DNA of 64,000 bases from Macrotrachela quadricornifera. Its lineage: Eukaryota; Rotifera; Eurotatoria; Philodinida; Philodinidae. Both the position numbers and the translations under genes were made by a program. The notes under the pieces were generated by a model. That model was not told the DNA's origin, ran no database searches, and saw only the letters and a program-made list of their open reading frames with translations. This document shows positions 1-11,032 of the stretch, one piece after another; position 1 is the stretch's first letter; each line of letters opens with the position of its first letter. The stretch spans positions 559,630-623,629 of the forward strand of contig JAJEKB010021111.1 of NCBI GenBank assembly GCA_022393335.1, read 5' to 3'.

Positions 1-115
1 TAAAAAATTATCATAAAATTTTCATTAATTCGTGGGTTGACCGACGGGTTCGGAATAGAAATTATTCAACCCGTGAGACGCACCTGGTTAACAGACGGAT
101 TAATAAAAATATCTC

Positions 116-814
116 TCATGAACATATACTATCTGGAAGGAATAGTTCTAGTAGTTGTTCTTCTCGCTCTTCGTCTTGTTGTTGTTTTAAATTTTCTGCT
201 TCTTTAATGAGACCAATATTATCTTTATCGCCTTCCAACAATCTCAAACGAGCGGTAGTCGCACTATTCAGTGTGTCTTTTTTGTTTGCTGTTGATTCTA
301 AATTACGAGAACGATGAAAATAATCAAGTGCAACATCTGGATCATTTTCCATCAAATGTCTTTTTCCTTGCTCAATCATTTCCCATGATATATCACGAAC
401 GAGTCGTACAAGTAAATCAAGTTCAATATCAAAAATTTGCAGACGATCTCGATATTCATAAGCAAAATCAACAGAATTTTCTATTACATCACAAAAGATA
501 TAAAACGAATAAACGTGAGGATATTGAGAGATAATTGATGGAATTATTTGTTTACCAAGCGATTCTGATGAAATAAATATAATCTGTTTGTCTTGGTTTA
601 TATTGATTTCATGAATTGCTTTATCACAAATATCAACAAATATAAATGGAACAACATTTGTATTTAAACCACAACATAGTATATCATATTCATAACCATA
701 CTGAGAATTTGGATCTAATGCAGTAACAAACATACGTTTAAAACTGTAATATTGACCATCTTCACCAATATATGCATCTAACCAAATAATTCTATGTGTT
801 TCACTTAATGCCAT
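116..814 (-). CDS. Receiver-like-domain protein, truncated left-arm copy
   Basis: A 232-residue protein starting MALSETHRIIWLDAY. It shares almost all of its first 220 residues with the 291-residue protein at 4781-5656. The N-terminal 130 residues alternate hydrophobic strands and helices (IIWLD near residue 9, QIIFISS near 76, VYSFYIFC near 101), a pattern like small alpha/beta receiver or TIR-type folds. Residues about 145-220 are a charged helical region that may form a coiled coil. After residue 220 the reading frame departs from its sister and stops, so the acidic Gln/Glu-rich tail is missing; this copy is probably frameshifted at its 3' end. I do not know the function. The same domain pattern opens the broken ART-TPR gene at 22868-23408, so the family probably belongs to a lineage-expanded group. 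Confidence 0.7.
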   Translation of the reverse strand: MALSETHRIIWLDAYIGEDGQYYSFKRMFVTALDPNSQYGYEYDILCCGLNTNVVPFIFVDICDKAIHEININQDKQIIFISSESLGKQIIPSIISQYPHVYSFYIFCDVIENSVDFAYEYRDRLQIFDIELDLLVRLVRDISWEMIEQGKRHLMENDPDVALDYFHRSRNLESTANKKDTLNSATTARLRLLEGDKDNIGLIKEAENLKQQQDEEREEQLLELFLPDSICS

Positions 815-898
815 GCTTTTTATTTCAAAATTCTAATAGATTTATTCTACCAGTAGACGAATGTCTAAATAAATAAATATATCTTTATATATGTTATA

Positions 899-1530
899 GG
901 CGTGAGCAACCGACTTGTGACCCCATGATACAGTGTGGGAAATGGTATTATTTTATGAAGGAGTATATATTGAATTTTATACTAAATGAAAGCCCATCAA
1001 AAATGGAATTTACTGATACTAAATAATAAGAATTTTCTAAACTTCGAAATGTCGAATTTAGGGAACTTTGAGAAGTTATATACATTAGAAAATGTTATAA
1101 AACTCAGATTTTCTATCTGAAAGCAGAACATTAATTGTTCCCAAAAAATTAGCTTTTTTCATTATTTCTACTATCTCATATGTGTCTCAATACACTTATT
1201 AAGTTCAGCTTTCCACATTGTATTTATTGGATCTATTTCGAAATACATGAGCTAGTGAAAACAATGAAAAAAGCTAATTTTATGGGAACAATCAATGTTT
1301 TGCTTCCATATAGAAAATCTGAGTTTTTTAAAAACACTTTTTAATGTATATATCTTCTCAAAATTTCTTAAATTCGACATTCTATAGTTTTCAAAATCCT
1401 GACTATTCGGTATCAATAAATTTCATTTTTGATGGGCTTTCATTTAGTATAAAATTCAATATATAGTCCTTCCTAAAATAATACCATTTTCCATTCTGTA
1501 TCATGGGGTCACAAGTCGGTTACTCACACC
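899..1530. mobile_element. Foldback/MITE element inserted only in the left palindrome arm
   Basis: The 632-bp segment is almost entirely self-complementary. It opens with GGCGTGAGCAACCGACTTGT and ends with the reverse complement of a near-identical sequence; pairing continues inward to a loop of roughly 80 bp near 1170-1250. There is no open reading frame. The equivalent point of the right arm (near 4715) has no such sequence, so the insertion post-dates the arm duplication or was lost from one arm. The AT-rich flanks prevent a sure target-site call. A segment at 1395-1450 resembles 62697-62760 inside the element at 62063. Confidence 0.8.
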
Positions 1531-3297
1531 CATATATATATGCTTCAATCTTCGTTATGATTCATTCATTTTACAAAAAAAAATAAAAGAACGTAAAACA
1601 TCCACAGTTAACAGGAAAACAAAATTATTTTCCAAGAAAAAAATAGGGTTATATGCACATTTAAATCTATTGTATAACGAAGACAGTTTAAAGTTAAAAA
1701 GAAAAGAGAGAGTAAAAATATTTGTTTTAGTTCTGTTTTTAAGTTAATAGACTATTTTAACCAAGGAATCTGTGACTTAAAAGAACTTTGGAAATAGTTA
1801 AAAACAATTGTAAAAGTAAAAATAAAATGCATATTCATGTAATATTGAGTAAATAGAAATAACTTTATTTCACATTGATAATAATAAATAAACGAGCAGA
1901 ATGTTGGAAATAATTTATTCCCCGTCATCCATAGAAAAAAAATCCAACCAATCGCAAACAATATTTAAGTTTATATTAAATGGTGTTGATTGATAACCAA
2001 AGAAAAATATTAGTAGCTGTCGTTAGTTGTTATTAATCATTTTTTAAATAATGTTTTGTGTTAGAAGAACATCAATATTATATGAGAGTTGTTTTCAAGT
2101 AATATGATGATTATCATTTTACTACACCTATTAATACAAAGAAAATTTTCTTCATCTTCTACTATTTTGTATTCACGTTGATTTTTTTCTATGATATGAA
2201 AGTTAAATTTCTATATATTTTCTAAATATTTGATAGAATATTTTCAGAACTCGAATAATACATTTTGAAATATCTTAAAATAAATAATTTGCAAAGATTC
2301 AAACTTGAACAAGTGATATTCGACGAAAAACTTTGGAATAAAGCGAAATTTTTCTCTTTTTAGTCATTTTATTCTGAAACAAGTGAATATCAATATTAAG
2401 TTAAACAGAGTTTTCTTTCTATAGACAAAAAAATTTTATCTAAATTTTTGTAATCAATACCATTTATAGATAAATATATTAATAATAGAAAAATTTCAAT
2501 TTACAGAAGAGAAACTATTATTTATAAGTATCTGAATCGAAAATGATCACGAATTCAAATAATATATAATAGAACTTTCGAGAGTACTTATACAGGCACA
2601 CTTACTTCGGATGCTGATGAGGAGGCTTGAAGTCTCGAAAGCAGAGATGTGCATCGCGATGTTGCCACGGTAGCAGTAGATCTTTTCCAGAAACCATTGT
2701 GGCGCAATGGTGGCAGCTTTTCTATGAAAGAATTTTTCAAAACTCAAGAATTTGCAGATAATCTCTATGTTTATGCCTGCTACACGATAAACCTTGAAGA
2801 ATCTGATCGGTTGTCATGATCAACTCTAGTTTAAACCGGTCACACCCTTGAACAATCCAAAAGTTTTTAACAATACCATCGCGGTAGTGATGAGCTTTTA
2901 TAACAATGCGCCACGGTAGCATTTTTCTGATGATCGGTGCGGCGTGGATGGCTTTCTTTGATTATCGTCACGATGCGGCAGCGGCAGATTCTCAATCACG
3001 ATGGACATCTCTATTCGAAAATTCTATGATGTACTTCGATTTCGATTCATAATCATTTTCGATTGAGATACTTATAAATAGTATTTTTTATTCTGCAAAT
3101 TGAAATTTTTCTATTATTATTTGATTAAAAACAATACCTATTAAATCATTTATTAAATGATTTCGTCAATTTTTTACACAATTATTTCGTAGTTATAGCA
3201 GATAGACTGATTTTTTATTAAATTCACAAAAATAATCATTATCAGTTAGTCAAATGTTACCGAAAACATCTTTTGACCGAAATCTAATTAAAATTGA
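1531..3297. other. Non-coding palindrome arms and spacer
   Basis: AT-rich DNA without a convincing gene. 1531-2560 is the inner part of the left arm, 2561-3044 is the non-palindromic spacer (less AT-rich, with many short GC-containing words but no supported coding frame), and 3045-3115 is the inner end of the right arm. Short open frames here are not supported by composition or homology. Confidence 0.6.
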
Positions 3298-3910
3298 AAA
3301 TAATTAGTTTAATTAATTAGATAACTAACAAATGACATGACGATCAAATGAGATAGTTAACAAGTCGGATAGTTAGCGACTTGTATGCTTGTTAGTGGCT
3401 AACTAACATGGTTACTAACTCAGATCGTAACCAAATGACATGGTTACGAAGTAGTGTTTTGCTTGACTGATATTTCTGATCATGATCACTATTAGCGACG
3501 TCTCTCTCCGTGAAAACGAATATTAATCTATATATTCGAGAAACATATCTAAAAAGAATCTATATAGAAAATAACAATCAAAAGGATAGAGAACAGTGTA
3601 AGAAAGTATATATACATAAACGTCTGTAACAATTACGATCCCGAAAAACGTTTCTAATCACGCATGATCACGATCACGACGAGAGAAAACGTTGTCAATG
3701 ACGCACAATCACGCGTGATAGGGAAATTCGCACATTAGCCAAAACAATATTACCAAATGAGATGATTACAAAGTGAGATAATTTCCTAACCAGGACAGAT
3801 ATCAATTTGTATGATTATTAATGTGCAACTAATCTGATTACGTAATAGATCAAAATAGTTAGTCATCATCTCGTTTGTTAGTTAGAGAATTAATTAAACC
3901 AATTATTTTC
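3298..3910. mobile_element. Arm-specific inverted-repeat element in right palindrome arm
   Basis: The right arm diverges from the left between about 3120 and 3910. Within this segment 3298-3340 and 3865-3910 are inverted copies of each other (AATAATTAGTTTAATTAATT against its near reverse complement), each followed inward by a GATAACTAACAAATGA-like word. The interior repeats short words such as AAATGACATGGTTAC. No open frame is present. It looks like a second small non-autonomous element added after the duplication; exact ends are uncertain. Confidence 0.55.
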
Positions 3911-4780
3911 TATTCTAAAAAGTTCTTCATCAATTGTCACTTTTTCAAGTTTGAATCTTTGTAAATCATTTATTTTAAGATATTTCAATATGTATTATTC
4001 AGGATTTTGAAATATTCTATCAGATATTTGAAAAATATATAAAATTTTCATTGGTAAATTATAGAAAAAAATCAACATGAATAGAGCATGATAGAAGCGA
4101 AATAAAAGTTTCTTTTCATCAATAGGCAAAATAAAATAATAATCTTCATATTTATTCAAGGTAAGTATCATATAGGATTGATGTTCTTCTAACACAAAAC
4201 AGCAGAAAGAAAAATGATTAACGACAACTAACGACAACTACAAACATTTTTCTGTGGCTATCAATCAACACCATTTAATATAGACTTAACTGTTGTTTGG
4301 GATTGGCTTGTTATTATTTTCTATACATGACGAAAAATAAAATAATTTCAATTTTCTACTCATTTATTTATTATTATAAAATGTGAAATAACGTTGTTTC
4401 TATTTAATTAATGTTACTTGAATATGCATTTTATTTTTACTTTTAAAATTATTTTTAACTATTTGAAAAATTCTTCTAAATGACAAATTTTAAGGATAAA
4501 ATTGTATATTAACTTAAAAACCGAATTAAAACAATTATTTTTACTCTTTCTTGTTTTTTTTTAACTTTAAACTGTTTTCATCATACAATAGGTCCGTATA
4601 TCAATATAACCCTGTCTTTTTTTCTCGGAAAAAAATTTTGCTTTTCTATTGTCTGTCGTTGTTTTGCGTTCTATTATTCTCTTATAAAATGAATGAATCA
4701 TAACAAAGATTGAAACATATATTTATTTAGACATTCGTCTACCGGTAAAATAAATCTATTAGAATTTTTAAAAAAAAAGC

Positions 4781-5656
4781 ATGGCATTAAGCGAAACACA
4801 TAGAATTATTTGGTTAGATGCATATATTGGTGAAGATGGTCAATATCACAGTTTTAAACGTATGTTCGTTACTACATTAGATCCCGATTCTCAGTTTGAT
4901 AATGAATATGATACGCTAATTTGTGCTTTAAATACAAATGCTGTTCCATTTATATTTGTTGATACTTGTGATAAAGCAATTCATGAAATCAACATAAACC
5001 ATGACAAACAAATTATATTTATTTCATCAGGATCACTTGGTAAACAAATAATTCCATCAATTATCTCGAAATATCATCACGTTTATTCGTTTTATATCTT
5101 TTGTGCTTTAATAAAAAATTATGTTGATTTTGCTTTTGAGTATCAACATTGTCTACAAATCTTTACTAGTGAACTCGACTTACTTATACGACTCGTACGT
5201 GATATATCGTTGGAAATGATTAAACGAGGAAAAAGACATTTGATAGAAAATGATCCAGATGTTGCACTTGATTATTTTCATCGTTCTCGTACATTAGAAT
5301 TGGCAGCAAACGAAAAAGACACACTGGATAATGCGACTACTGCTCGTTTGAGATTGTTGGATGGCGATAAAGATAATATTGGTCTCATTAAAGAAGCAGA
5401 AAATTTAAAACGACAACTAGATGAAGAAAGGGAAGAACAACAAGCAGAACCATTCATTCCAGATTACGATCGACATGGACAAGAAGAAGGCACGATATAC
5501 CAAAATCAAGACTTAACCACAGTAGAACAAGAACCAATTGATCACAATTCAGACTTAAACATAGCAGAAGAAGTAGCACTACAAGAACATAAAGGAGAAA
5601 TGCAACAAGATTCCGAGTTACCAATTGTGCCAGAAATATTAACAGTAGACCAATAA
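4781..5656 (+). CDS. Receiver-like-domain protein, full-length right-arm copy
   Basis: A 291-residue single-exon protein from the ATG at 4781. Residues 1-130 form an alpha/beta-looking domain: strand IIWLDAY at 9-15, a central VPFIFVD near 66, QIIFISSGSLGKQIIP near 76-91 and SFYIFC near 103. Residues 135-225 are helix-rich (the segment around FHRSRTLELAANEKD) and charged. Residues 226-291 are acidic, Gln/Glu-rich and probably disordered. It is the better preserved member of the inverted pair with 116-814. The strand order and the GxLGxxIIP element match the N-terminal exon at 22868-23408, which belongs to an ADP-ribosyltransferase-TPR gene, so this may be a stand-alone version of that domain. 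Function unknown; not recognised as a named family. Confidence 0.75.
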   Translation: MALSETHRIIWLDAYIGEDGQYHSFKRMFVTTLDPDSQFDNEYDTLICALNTNAVPFIFVDTCDKAIHEININHDKQIIFISSGSLGKQIIPSIISKYHHVYSFYIFCALIKNYVDFAFEYQHCLQIFTSELDLLIRLVRDISLEMIKRGKRHLIENDPDVALDYFHRSRTLELAANEKDTLDNATTARLRLLDGDKDNIGLIKEAENLKRQLDEEREEQQAEPFIPDYDRHGQEEGTIYQNQDLTTVEQEPIDHNSDLNIAEEVALQEHKGEMQQDSELPIVPEILTVDQ

Positions 5657-5935
5657 AACATATGACTAATATTTAATGTTTCTACTTTCCTAGTATAGTA
5701 ATAACATTGTTTGGTATCCAAAAAAAAATTTTTTTTATATAATTTCAAGAAAAAGGAAGTCAATAAACAAATCAATAGCAAAAACATTTCTCTTTCTCCT
5801 ACTAATATGTAAAACTGTAATTAAAATATTTATTCATCAGTGTAGAGAAGCGAATTAATTCGAAAAGATCATAAGTTTCATAAGTTTATTCGATATATAA
5901 GAATATAAAGTTTAAAAGTGAATAATGATATATGT

Positions 5936-6427
5936 TTATAATCCCCATGCTCCCGATCCTCCATTGACTTTGCCATGAATATTATTTGTTTTCCATCCTC
6001 CATAAAATCCTCCTGGTTGTGCTTCAACTTTCTCATCATTAACATAACAATCCCATGGTCCAACATAAAAACTATAATAATCTTTTATATCTGAATATTT
6101 TCCATTAGTTCCATTTGGATTATTATATGACCATACTCGTGAATGCACAATTGGTTGATTATTAGGTGGATTAAAATCATAATATGTTGCTAAACCTTTC
6201 CATTGACAAAAGGTTGTTTTATCATTATGTGTAAAATATTCTTGTTTAACATCTTTTGGAGGAAAATAATATGTTGGAGGATGACCTGTTTCTAACATGC
6301 GTATACCATTCATTGTATCAGCTAATACCACATCGTTATAGATAATTTTGAGACGTGCTTGAACTGGTTCAATGGCAGGTGGTCTTGGATAATCCCAAAC
6401 ATTTTCATTAGGAAGATTACTAACCAT
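5936..6427 (-). CDS. DUF427-domain protein
   Basis: A 163-residue protein matching the DUF427 family (PF04248), small beta-rich proteins common in bacteria and fungi and of uncertain biochemical role. Recognisable family segments are VLADTMNGIRMLETGHPPTY (residues about 33-52), the following YFPPKDV, a WKGLATYY element (about 77-84), YYSFYVGPWDCYV (about 117-129) and a C-terminal FYGGWKT...GGSGAWG block (about 141-162). The last block is what I associate with fungal and bacterial versions. The ATG at 6425-6427 lies just inside a likely splice acceptor (TTTTTCAG ending at 6438), so a non-coding first exon or trans-spliced leader is plausible. Metazoan DUF427 genes are unusual; acquisition by horizontal transfer is my inference. 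The eukaryotic acceptor argues against bacterial contamination. Confidence 0.85.
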   Translation of the reverse strand: MVSNLPNENVWDYPRPPAIEPVQARLKIIYNDVVLADTMNGIRMLETGHPPTYYFPPKDVKQEYFTHNDKTTFCQWKGLATYYDFNPPNNQPIVHSRVWSYNNPNGTNGKYSDIKDYYSFYVGPWDCYVNDEKVEAQPGGFYGGWKTNNIHGKVNGGSGAWGL

Positions 6428-6445
6428 AATTACAGATCTGAAAAA

Positions 6446-7470
6446 TATGAATAATAGACAAAGAATTCTCGTTTGATTTATAAAAAATATAATTAGAGAA
6501 AATTTTTAGAATAAGTTAAAACATATCGATAAAATAACATGCATTTTCAAAGTATAGAAACTGGTAGCTTTTAAACCACTTAATTCATATTTATACGTGT
6601 TTTTCTCGTTTTTGAATGTCATATATTTGTTTACTGAAGCTAACTGAAACACTTTAATACAATGACGTTCTATTCTTCTTTCTTTCTTTCTTTCCTAATA
6701 GCTGTCTCTTATTCCAAACATCGACTTTTTTAAAAATAAAAAAAATATTTTGCGTCTTAACAATAAGAAGAATAAAACTAAGGCACTTATATATTAATCT
6801 ATTTCGAGTAAGGATGAATTAATTCAAAGAAAAGACTCGTTTAAGTGGTATAAGAGTATGAATCGATTTATTGAATTCAGCTCATGATTGGTTGTTTTTA
6901 GTTTGAGTAGATGACATATTTATTATAAAATAATTAGTTAAATTGATTATACAAATATGGTTTTTGTATAGAACTATTCGGAAATTAATATTAATTTCTA
7001 GTATCGTTTTAACTAGTTTCATATTCATTTTTTATAATAAAATCTCATTAGTATTGTAATGATTAGTAGTGGTATGTAATAAAATGTTGTTTTGAAGAGG
7101 AAATTATATCTTTTTCTGGTCATTAGAAAATCTAAAAATGGCAAAAGAAAATGAAATTAAATTGATAAACAAGTTCTAAAATAATAATTTAAATGGAATG
7201 TTTCTTTCTATTTATTAATTTCATTCAACAAAGCACAGATAGAAAAGAAAAAAAATTATTTGCTTCACATCATGTCAATAGAACTACGTAAATATAAATC
7301 TTACCATTTTATTAATGATAAAATTTCTTATGCATCACAAAATTAACAAAAATCTCTCAAATATGGCAGCATCACATATTATTACACTTCTCTCGCGGTG
7401 ATGTGACATGTGATAATGAACAATTTTTCTCTGATTTTTAACTTGTGTCAAAAAAGTCTTTGTAGGAAAT
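6446..7470. other. Intergenic AT-rich DNA, nothing recognised
   Basis: No supported gene. It holds a short TTTC microsatellite near 6678-6695 and otherwise unremarkable AT-rich sequence. Regulatory sites for the DUF427 gene would lie here but none is recognisable. Confidence 0.5.
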
Positions 7471-7982
7471 GTTCGGACAGTTTTAGATCACTTAGACGCA
7501 ACTCGTGAATGCAAAAACTAGTCAGTTAGAATGAAAATTTCATGCTCTTTCCGAATACGTACCAAACGTTTCCTTTCAATGAACGCTTAGTGAACTATGA
7601 GATCGTTCTTCTAAAAAGCTCAAAATGATGACCGTTCAATTCTCTATAAGACGAACTATTAAGATAATCGAAATCGCGAATTATTAAAAGCTTATGGTTC
7701 TCTTTTCGAAAAGCACTTTCAATATAAATCGGTTTTTGAAAAACAATATATCATTGATCTTCAATAAAATAAAACAGATAACTAAATAACAAATGTTATT
7801 GAAAATTGAACGCTCTACAAAACTTAATAGTTAGAAAATGTTTCTTATTTTGTATTAAATCGATTTGAGTTAAAATACAAAATGAGATGAAATTAAATTT
7901 TGTACAAATATCATTTTGAGCTTTTTCAGAAGAATCATGTCATGGTTCACTAAATGTTCATTGAGAAGCAACGTTTGACACG
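7471..7982. mobile_element. Foldback element, main part (continues at 13650-13745)
   Basis: The left arm (7471-7660) is complementary to a right arm made of 7905-7982 plus 13650-13745. The right arm is split because an LTR retrotransposon inserted in it: the sequence stops at ...TTTGACACG and resumes at 13650 with ACATGTATTCGGAAAG, exactly where the complement of the left arm predicts. The loop (about 7660-7905) is AT-rich and non-coding. No transposase is encoded. Confidence 0.75.
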
Positions 7983-8309
7983 AGTTAGAATGCTCACTAC
8001 CAGCTCCCTCCCCTTTATTCAGAGAAACACACACTATATATACCAATGAAATGGGGAAAAAAAACATATTATAACATATATCAGGGAGAATCCGAAGAAG
8101 ATAATAAGGACAAAAAGATGATGGCCAGATCAGTGGTGGAATAAATCCACATTCGTGAAAGAGCTGAGAAAAAGAAAAGAAAAAGAATGAAAGGAAAAGA
8201 TAAGAGAGAGAGAACAAAAGCCTATGTTGAGGTTCGAGTCATCTATATATGATGATACAACGAAGAAGAGATGGAAAAAAAAGAAAAAAGAGTGTCTCAT
8301 ATCCTAACA
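7983..8309 (-). repeat. 3' LTR of the Gypsy-type element
   Basis: The segment 8081-8309 is repeated directly at 13409-13649 (shared features: GACAAAAAGATGATGGCCAG and the TCGATATATGATGATACAAC region). It ends CTAACA, the complement of the expected TGTTAG start. The proposed outer limit at 7983 (AGTTAG) rests on the target duplication and the near-symmetrical terminus. The first 98 bp have no partner in the other LTR, which is damaged there. Confidence 0.7.
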
Positions 8310-8320
8310 CCTCCTTCCTT
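8310..8320 (-). other. Polypurine tract of the LTR retrotransposon
   Basis: On the minus strand AAGGAAGGAGG lies directly against the start of the 3' LTR. This is the position and composition expected of the plus-strand primer of LTR retroelements. It supports the LTR boundary at 8309. Confidence 0.75.
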
Positions 8321-8799
8321 ATGCCAGGTGAACGCTTCATCTGTTCATCGACCCAAAAGCAACTGAAGGAGATACAAAAACAGAAGAAAAAAAGAAAAAG
8401 AAAAAGAACGTAAACCAATTTTTACTTGCGTGTAAAAACAACATAGATATCCAAAACGCGTATTTGTCTCTACAAGGCTTATGCGAATAACAAATATCCA
8501 AAAAATCTTTTTCATTTGTTCGATTAACAAAATTGCGAGAAACATCATACAAATAGAAAAATCAATAAATTGTCACTGGTAAATATTGATGAAAGGTAAT
8601 AGCATGTTGTATTGCAATTATATTGTGCACTATGTACTACAGTTAGTATCATCAATTTCGATGAGACCATGATAGAAGGTAAAAATGAAGTAGGACATAC
8701 AATTCCAAAGATTGCTAAAACAATTACGCGTCTTGGCAGAGATTATGGGATAGGGATTGATGCCAATAAGTCAGTTTCGATGGTAAAATGGAATAAAAT

Positions 8800-9720
8800 T
8801 ATTAACATGTTCTTCTCGCTGATAGTATGGTTCATAATAGTGAGGATCCATTTTGGAACGACCACTCACAATTTTAAGCCAAACCATGTTACCTGAATTG
8901 AAAATTGGATTAGTTCGACCTTTATCATAACGTTATTTACTAATTGTTTGTTGATACTGTATGTTAATTGGAGCGGCTCGAATTACTAGTCTCTTGAATT
9001 TAATTTGTGAAAGATAATTGTGGTGCAAAGGAGAAAATTGTCTTTCGATTAAATGCTAACTACGCCTGTATTACAGGCCCGCACAACCGATTGTAAATAA
9101 ATATCCCAATCGACAACATTGGTACTACAGTATTTCTTGAATTGATCACAAAATGTGCAATTAAAGCGCTCAACTTGGCCATTAGACATAGGGTGATGGG
9201 GAATGCAGAAGATTTGTTTATAACCAATAAATTTGGTGATGGTCGCTAGAAGGTCAGTTTTAAAATGAAGTTCTTGGTTTCACTGTAAATAACGAATTGC
9301 ACCATGTTTTAGTATTATATCTTCAAAAGGCATTTCAGCAGCATCCTTAGCAATTGCTGATGGTAACGCGTGTGCAAAAACAAATTTTGATAACCGATCG
9401 GTGATGATCAACACGTATTGATTACCACTAGATGAAGGAATCGGTGATTTCCATAAATTCATTTGAATGATTTCATAAACACCATTCGGCTTCTTTTGTG
9501 GATGTACATTGAATGGTGCACATTGAGGACAAGAACGAACATAGTGTTTGCCAGTGTCAAACATGTGGAGCCAACAAAATTTATCTCTGATCTTCATGTA
9601 CTTGCGTTTGATTTCAAAATGGGTATTAAATGGGTGGTCATGACATGCTGACAAAATGTCTGTAATTAATATAGACGGTATCCATAGTAATTCGGTTGTA
9701 ATATTCCCATTGCGAATCAC
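8800..9720 (-). pseudogene. Integrase remnant of the Gypsy-type element
   Basis: The open stretch 9280-9720 encodes the HHCC zinc-binding module (CHDHPFNTH ... RSCPQC) followed by the start of the catalytic core (VLIITDRLSKFVFAHALPS), typical of Ty3/Gypsy integrases. Further along the minus strand, near 8810-8900, lies the C-terminal part with WLKI and RSKMDPHYYEPYY-like wording. Stops and frame changes separate these blocks, so no complete integrase is encoded. The plus-strand open frame at 8612-8896 is only the antisense of this region. Confidence 0.8.
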
Positions 9721-10371
9721 TAATTTATATAAAACTTCATCTACTATAACTTCATAGGGAAACTTTCAAGAATCAGTTTGAATATCTCGAATTTTCATCT
9801 GAATATTGATCTCATTCATTTGTTTACGTCGAATACGATCAATACTAAAATCATAAACGGACGAGGATGAAGTATTCATCGTTGCGGCCGTTGTTATATT
9901 TTTATTTGTCACAACGACGGGATTCATTGCCACCTTAGCCTTTTTTTCGACCTGGCCATGATTTAAAATAATGACAGTTGGTTCAAGGTGGATGACTGAT
10001 TATAACGTTGAGTGCTGAATTGATGTTGATCATCGTCAACATCGGTTTCCACCTACATGGGTCGTCCTAAAGATAATCTTTTAACTTCTGAATGCACCAT
10101 ATCATTGATAAACATTCCTGTTCTGTTATGTAATACTTTTTCTGAACTGCACTGAATTTTTTCGAGACATATTTAATTACCTTAGATCCATTTGATGTAA
10201 TTTAGCGTAGAACACGACCCGTACCCTCGCCAGAAGCATCTGGGGACAATACGAATGATGAAATATCGTCTGAGAAGTTAAGAAATATAGGTGGTGTCGT
10301 CAAACAGTGCTTTAGATGATTAGATCCTATATCCATTTCCGGCGTCCATCCTTGCCAGACAGCATTCTTTT

Positions 10372-11032
10372 TCATATACAAAAATCATGGTACTGCAATT
10401 TTAGAAAAGTTTGGAATATGATCACGATAATAATTAGCAGCCTGTACAAACGAATGAACTTCTTTAGGTGATGTTGGTGTTGGTAGTTTAATGATAGCAT
10501 CAACATTCTCTTGTAAAGGTCGAATATCGTGTCCATTGATTGTGTGCACGAGAAGGTCGATTTCGGATTTAACCAATGAACATTTTTGTGGATTAAGTTG
10601 TAGATTAGTTTCAAATAAGATCGAAAGAATTTCATTTAAATGTGTAACATGTTGAAATGTACAGGTAAAGATTATCACATCATTAATATAAACAAGGCAA
10701 AAATCTCATCTTGTGTTTACCAAAAATTCGTACATAATTCGTTGAAAACTCGAAGAGGCATTCTTTAACTTTTGGAGCACCACCTTGAAGTGAAATAATC
10801 CATTAGATGTAATAAATGCAGTCTTTTCACGATCTGATGAATGGATGACTATTTGGTGATACACCGTTTTCAAATCTAATTTTGAGAAATAATTATGACT
10901 GTTCAATCTATTCAATGTATCTTCGATATGTTGTAAAGGATAACAGCTGCGGTGGGTGATATTATTAAGTTGACGATAATCGACGACAGACCTGTAAGTG
11001 CTGTCTTTCTTCGTGATTAAAAATACCGACAA
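10372..11032 (-). pseudogene. Reverse transcriptase remnant of the Gypsy-type element
   Basis: Two open blocks (10706-11032 and 10385-10678) encode the palm region of a Ty3/Gypsy reverse transcriptase. They include RSVVDYRQLNNIT, YFSKLDLKTVYHQI and the F-x-R/Q fingers-palm words, then the thumb/RNase H connection with KCSLVKSEIDLLVH. Between them the active-site box reads YIND where functional enzymes have Y-x-DD, so one catalytic aspartate is replaced. With the frame breaks, this copy is inactive. Confidence 0.85.

Larger units (their letters stand above)
1..5700. repeat. Large imperfect palindrome (inverted duplication) with a gene in each arm
   Basis: The left arm (about 1-2560) reads as the reverse complement of the right arm (about 3045-5700), with a unique spacer of about 485 bp. 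Matching landmarks are the two gene copies (116-814 and 4781-5656), their upstream regions (815-898 and 4700-4780), the flanks at 1540-1980 and 4310-4720, and the inner ends at 2480-2560 and 3045-3115. The arms are diverged and each carries its own insertions, so the duplication is not recent. In the published Adineta vaga genome allelic regions are reported to lie as palindromes; whether this is such a case is inference. Confidence 0.85.

Noticed and set aside
1..115. Possible telomeric repeat (GTGGG words)
   Set aside because: Only one or two imperfect words, no tandem array.
2547..2922. Two minus-strand frames in the palindrome spacer
   Set aside because: Overlapping, short and without recognisable features; less AT-rich spacer DNA can be open by chance.
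8612..8896. Plus-strand open frame of 94 codons
   Set aside because: It is antisense to the C-terminal integrase remnant of the retrotransposon, which reads sensibly on the minus strand.
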